Below, piece after piece: positions 61,097-64,000 of a DNA stretch of 64,000 bases. The notes below the pieces were generated by a model, which did no database searches, had not been told where the DNA came from, and was given only the letters and a program-made list of their open reading frames with translations. Numbering within the stretch: position 1 is the stretch's first letter; every line of letters starts with the position of its first letter. This DNA comes from Actinomycetospora soli (lineage in GTDB: Bacteria; Actinomycetota; Actinomycetes; Mycobacteriales; Pseudonocardiaceae). Location of the stretch: assembly GCF_021026295.1 (NCBI RefSeq), contig NZ_JAJNDA010000024.1:1-64000 (forward strand), read 5' to 3'. The translations under genes were made by a program, and so were the position numbers.

Positions 61097-61300
61097 ATGA
61101 CCATCGCACCCGAGGCGACCGAGCGTCTGATGACCCCCGGCGAGGTCGCCACCATGTTCCGCGTCGACCCGAAGACCGTCACCCGCTGGGCCGCGGCCGG
61201 CCGCATCGGCTCCATCCGGACGCCGGGCGGCCACCGTCGCTTCCGTGAGTCGGAGGTCCGCACCCTGCTGGACGGACTCACCAGCGAGGCGCACGGCTGA
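61097..61300 (+). CDS. bldC: Developmental regulator BldC (MerR-type DNA-binding protein)
   Basis: 67 residues, single winged-helix domain. LMTPGEVATMFRVDPKTVTRWAAAGRIGSIRTPGGHRRFRESEVRTLL is nearly identical in pattern to Streptomyces BldC, which binds cooperatively to direct repeats and holds back sporulation genes (established). There is no effector domain. ATG 61097 follows GAGGAGG with 6 bases of spacing. The 277 bases between its stop and the next gene contain no gene that I can support. Confidence 0.95.
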   Translation: MTIAPEATERLMTPGEVATMFRVDPKTVTRWAAAGRIGSIRTPGGHRRFRESEVRTLLDGLTSEAHG

Positions 61301-61564
61301 TCGCCGGTACACCCGGACGACGGGTCGGAGCGCTTCGTCGGACCGGTCCGCCGACCGCACCCGCGGGCCGATGCCATCGGCACCGGTTCACGGGAACGCC
61401 CTGCAACAGGGGATCACGCTCGGCGTCGATCGCTCACCCGAGGTGACCGCGACCGGGGCGTGACCGGCTCGTGTCCGCGCGTGCCGGTCCGCCCCGTTCG
61501 TCGTCACTCGCCGTCCACCCGGCGGACCCGTCCCGCTTCACCCCCGGACATCACATCCGGCAGG

Positions 61565-61570
61565 TAGCGT
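61565..61570 (+). promoter_or_regulatory. -10 element (TAGCGT) for the small membrane protein gene
   Basis: TAGCGT, 7 bases, then GTG 61578: leaderless arrangement. Confidence 0.45.
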
Positions 61571-61577
61571 GGAGGAC

Positions 61578-61874
61578 GTGGCCTCGAGGGAACCGGGGTC
61601 CGCCGAGGAGGTGCGTGACGTGGTGCTGTTCGTCGTCGCGGTGATGGTGCTGGTGGCGGTCGGCGTCCTGCTCTGGAAGGCCGTGTCCGCTCAGGCGCTC
61701 GCCACGGGGCCCGGCGCCACGGACGAGGAGACGCCCACCGGGCCGACGCGGTCGCCCGGCGCCGCCCGCCCCCGGCGCAGCCGTCCGGTCGCCCCGGACG
61801 ACGACCCGGACTTCCTGCGCAGCCTCGACGAGCAGGTGCGGCGCAGCCGCGAGGACCCGCCCGGTTCCGTCTGA
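61578..61874 (+). CDS. Small single-pass membrane protein, unknown
   Basis: 98 residues. One helix (VRDVVLFVVAVMVLVAVGVLLWKAV, about 12-36), then a Pro/Arg/Thr-rich tail containing DDDPDFLRSLDEQVRRSRED, a recurring actinobacterial motif of unknown role. GTG 61578 is chosen because a -10 element ends 7 bases before it; a GTG three codons earlier is possible but overlaps that element. Confidence 0.6.
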   Translation: MASREPGSAEEVRDVVLFVVAVMVLVAVGVLLWKAVSAQALATGPGATDEETPTGPTRSPGAARPRRSRPVAPDDDPDFLRSLDEQVRRSREDPPGSV

Positions 61875-61983
61875 TCGTCCGCCGTCGTCCGATCGGTGCT
61901 TGTCACCGGGCCGGACCTCGGTCATCGTGCACACAGAGTGACGCCCGGCCGAGGGCGTCGCCGCGTGTGGCGAGGTGAGGGCG

Positions 61984-62892
61984 ATGGCACCGACGTGGGG
62001 AATCTCCGGCCCGGCGTTCCTGGGTCTCTGGCTGGTGCTCGCCGTCGTGACGCTCGTGCTGCCACACGTGGCCCGGGCGACGGCCGGACGCCGACCACCC
62101 GGCCGCGAACCCGACCTCACGCTGACGCCCGCCCAGCTCGGCGTGCTCGCGGGCGGCGAGGACCGTGCGGCCGCGGCGAGCATCGCGGGGCTCCTGGAGA
62201 GCGGCCGGCTGCGGGCGGACGACTCCCGCCGGCTGTGCACGGTGGTCGGCCCCGTCCGCCCCGAGGACGACCCGCAGCTCTCCGACCTCGACGTCCGCGT
62301 CCTGCGGGACGCCACCACGCCGCGGGCCGCCTCCGCCCTCGTCGCGACGGTCCGCCACGCCCCCGAGGTCGGGGAGCTCGGTGAGCAGCTGGTCGCGCGC
62401 GGCCTGCTGCACGACCCCGCCGCCGTCCGCCGCCGGCTGCGGCGGGCCTGGATCCCGTTCGGGCTCGTCGTGGTGCTCGGGCTCGCCCGCCTCGCCGCCG
62501 GGCTCGGACGTGGCGCCTCGGTCGGGTTCCTGATGGCGCTCCTGGTCGTCGTCGGGGTCGTCGCCCTCGTGTCGCGGCCCCGCTCGCTGCGCGTGCTCAC
62601 CCCGCGTGGGCAGGCCACGCTCGACGCCGCCCGGGCGTCGGCCCGGCAGGTCCGTCCGCCGGTCGCCGCGGGACCGCCCGGCGTGGCCCCGTGGCTCGGC
62701 GCGGGGGCGCTGCTCGTCGCCGTCGGCGGCTTCGCGGCCTTCCCCGACCCGGCGCTCGCCGCGCTGCTCGTCCCACCGGTCGCCTTCGGCGGCGGCGGCG
62801 GGGGCGGTGACGTCGGGTCCTCGTGCGGCGGGAGCAGTTGCGGCAGCAGCTGCGGGGGTGGCGGCTGCGGCGGGGGCGGGTGCGGCGGATGA
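61984..62892 (+). CDS. TIGR04222-type membrane protein with Cys/Gly-rich C-terminal tail
   Basis: 302 residues. One N-terminal helix ([20 protein letters not shown]), a cytosolic helical region ([34 protein letters not shown], ~40-75), then three helices (~152-171, 176-196, 228-250) and a final low-complexity tail: a run of seven Gly, then about 25 residues of only Gly, Ser and five Cys, plus Asp-Val at its start. Such proteins are regularly encoded next to DUF692 (family knowledge), as here: the stop overlaps that gene. The tail is the likely modification substrate. ATG 61984 has GAGGTGAGG just upstream. Confidence 0.8.
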   Translation: MAPTWGISGPAFLGLWLVLAVVTLVLPHVARATAGRRPPGREPDLTLTPAQLGVLAGGEDRAAAASIAGLLESGRLRADDSRRLCTVVGPVRPEDDPQLSDLDVRVLRDATTPRAASALVATVRHAPEVGELGEQLVARGLLHDPAAVRRRLRRAWIPFGLVVVLGLARLAAGLGRGASVGFLMALLVVVGVVALVSRPRSLRVLTPRGQATLDAARASARQVRPPVAAGPPGVAPWLGAGALLVAVGGFAAFPDPALAALLVPPVAFGGGGGGGDVGSSCGGSSCGSSCGGGGCGGGGCGG

Positions 62893-63746
62893 CGCCCGGA
62901 CCCGACGGCCGCCCGGACGGTGTCGGGATCGGCTGGCGCCCGGAGATCGACCGGACGGTGGAGGGCCTCGTCGACGGGGGTGCGGCCGACTTCGTCGAGG
63001 TCGTCGCCGAGGACCTGCGTCCCGACGCCCTGCCGGCCTCGCTGGCGCGGCTGCGCGCTCGCGGGGTCACCGTGCTCCCGCACGCCGTGTCGCTGTCCCT
63101 GGGCGGCGCGGAGGACCTGCGCACCGACCGGGTGGATCACCTCGCCGCGGTCGCGGGCGCCCTCGACGCCCCGCTCGTCAGCGACCACGTGTGCTTCGTC
63201 CGCGCAGGCGGCCTCGAGTCCGGCCACCTGCTGCCGGTCCCCCGCACGCGGGACGCACTCGCCGTGCTCGTCGAGAACGTCCACGTCGCGCAGGACCGCC
63301 TGCCGGTCCCGCTGGCGCTCGAGAACATCGCCGCGCTCGTCGCGTGGCCGGACGCCGAGCTGACCGAGGGCGCGTTCCTCGCCGAGCTGTGCGCCCGCAC
63401 CGACGCGGGCCTCGTGCTCGACGTGGCCAACCTGCACGCCTGCGCCGTGAACCTCGCCCAGGACCCCGCACGGGTGCTCGACGACCTGCCGCTGGAGCGG
63501 GTCGCCTACGTGCACGCCGCGGGCGGTGCCACCGACGGTGACGGGCTCTACCACGACACGCACGCCCACCCGCTCGGTCCGGCGGTGCTCGACCTGCTGG
63601 CGGACCTCCTCGCCCGCTGCGCCGCGGTGGGCGTCCGGCCCGGTGTCCTGCTCGAGCGCGACGACCGCTACCCCGCCGACGCCGAGCTCGCGGGCGAGCT
63701 CGCCCTCCTGCGCGCCACCCGCGACCGCAGCCCGGTGCCCCGGTGA
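62889..63746 (+). CDS. DUF692 multinuclear non-heme iron oxidase (MNIO)
   Basis: 285 residues, TIM-barrel. Seen: [17 protein letters not shown] at the start, LVSDHVCFV (His ligand), [54 protein letters not shown] (Asp/Asn/His), [23 protein letters not shown], all matching DUF692. MNIO enzymes such as MbnB use two or three irons to oxidise Cys and other residues in ribosomal peptides (established). ATG 62889 overlaps the upstream stop by 4 bases; the next gene also overlaps, so three proteins are coupled. Confidence 0.9.
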   Translation: MTPGPDGRPDGVGIGWRPEIDRTVEGLVDGGAADFVEVVAEDLRPDALPASLARLRARGVTVLPHAVSLSLGGAEDLRTDRVDHLAAVAGALDAPLVSDHVCFVRAGGLESGHLLPVPRTRDALAVLVENVHVAQDRLPVPLALENIAALVAWPDAELTEGAFLAELCARTDAGLVLDVANLHACAVNLAQDPARVLDDLPLERVAYVHAAGGATDGDGLYHDTHAHPLGPAVLDLLADLLARCAAVGVRPGVLLERDDRYPADAELAGELALLRATRDRSPVPR

Positions 63747-64000
63747 CCGACACCCGCCGTCGGGAACTCGCCGGACGCCAGGCCGCGTTCCTCGCGGCGC
63801 TCGTCGCCGAGGGCCCCGTCCCCGCGGGCTTCGATCCCGCGCGGGTCGCGGCCGAGGCCCGCGCCCTGCACCGGAAGCGCCGACGGGTGCTGGCCCGCAT
63901 CGTCACGGCGATGCTCGACGCGGCGAGCCGGCCGGTGCCGTCGGACCTCGACGACCGACTCGACGCCTGGCTCGCCGGACGGCCGCACCGGACCGGCACG
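63743..64000 (+). CDS. MNIO partner protein, N-terminal part (cut by window end)
   Basis: 86 codons visible: begins [46 protein letters not shown]. This resembles the short helical proteins, often annotated as hypothetical (SCO6045-like), that follow DUF692 in actinobacteria; MNIO enzymes usually need a partner that presents the substrate (family knowledge). GTG 63743 overlaps the MNIO stop by 4 bases. The gene continues beyond the window. Confidence 0.72.
   Translation, partial: MTDTRRRELAGRQAAFLAALVAEGPVPAGFDPARVAAEARALHRKRRRVLARIVTAMLDAASRPVPSDLDDRLDAWLAGRPHRTGT

Noticed and set aside
61301-61577. Possible small genes or RNA between bldC and the next gene
   Set aside because: The short frames there have no ribosome site or recognisable protein pattern, and no clear terminator or RNA fold can be argued by eye.

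Overview
High-GC (roughly 72-75%) actinobacterial chromosome segment. Menaquinone genes, a complete 14-subunit complex I, a DprE2-like arabinan-precursor enzyme, a BldC regulator and a GH172/DUF2961 enzyme point to an arabinogalactan-bearing, menaquinone-respiring actinomycete, most likely Pseudonocardiaceae (Pseudonocardia or Actinomycetospora-like). That placement is inference from gene content; no rRNA is present. GTG starts, 1- or 4-base stop/start overlaps and promoters consisting of a TANNNT -10 placed 6-8 bases before the start codon (leaderless mRNAs) are common.

Layout. 1-7.2 kb: dprE2, a PII-like protein, tRNA-Tyr, a YajQ-type protein, a 1.06-kb cassette with a DUF4190/MmpS-like membrane protein bounded by a 33-bp direct repeat, an ECF42 sigma factor/DGPF pair with its own recognisable promoter, a TauE/SafE permease, a Clp-N domain protein and an MpaB/Lcp-type oxygenase. 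7.2-17.5 kb: rmlA/rfbA, a polysaccharide deacetylase, a duplicated DUF998 membrane protein, a three-gene overlapping operon (DUF2961, EVE, KptA), a 0.54-kb tandem repeat array with palindromic cores, an envelope protein with repeats, a tandem pair of unknown paralogues, htpX, a hotdog thioesterase and an enoyl-CoA hydratase-like gene.

17.6-42.9 kb is the energy core: korAB (2-oxoglutarate:ferredoxin oxidoreductase), a patatin, a RarD permease, then on the minus strand menG, a geranylgeranyl-reductase-like flavoprotein (menJ type), nuoA-N and a long-chain polyprenyl diphosphate synthase. A near-consensus Rex operator lies in front of the reductase gene. Together these make, reduce and use menaquinone.

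43.1-56.3 kb holds two complete, divergent-in-sequence Mrp cation/proton antiporter operons (A/B fusion, C, D, E, F, G) that converge on a CaCA-family exchanger. 56.3-64 kb: menD, a secreted DPBB-like protein, menA, a DUF4229 protein, bldC, a small membrane protein and, at the right edge, a membrane protein with a Cys/Gly-rich tail (TIGR04222 type) overlapping a DUF692/MNIO iron oxidase and a third, truncated partner gene. This last cluster looks like a peptide-modifying (RiPP-like) system with a membrane-anchored substrate and is the most intriguing locus of the window.
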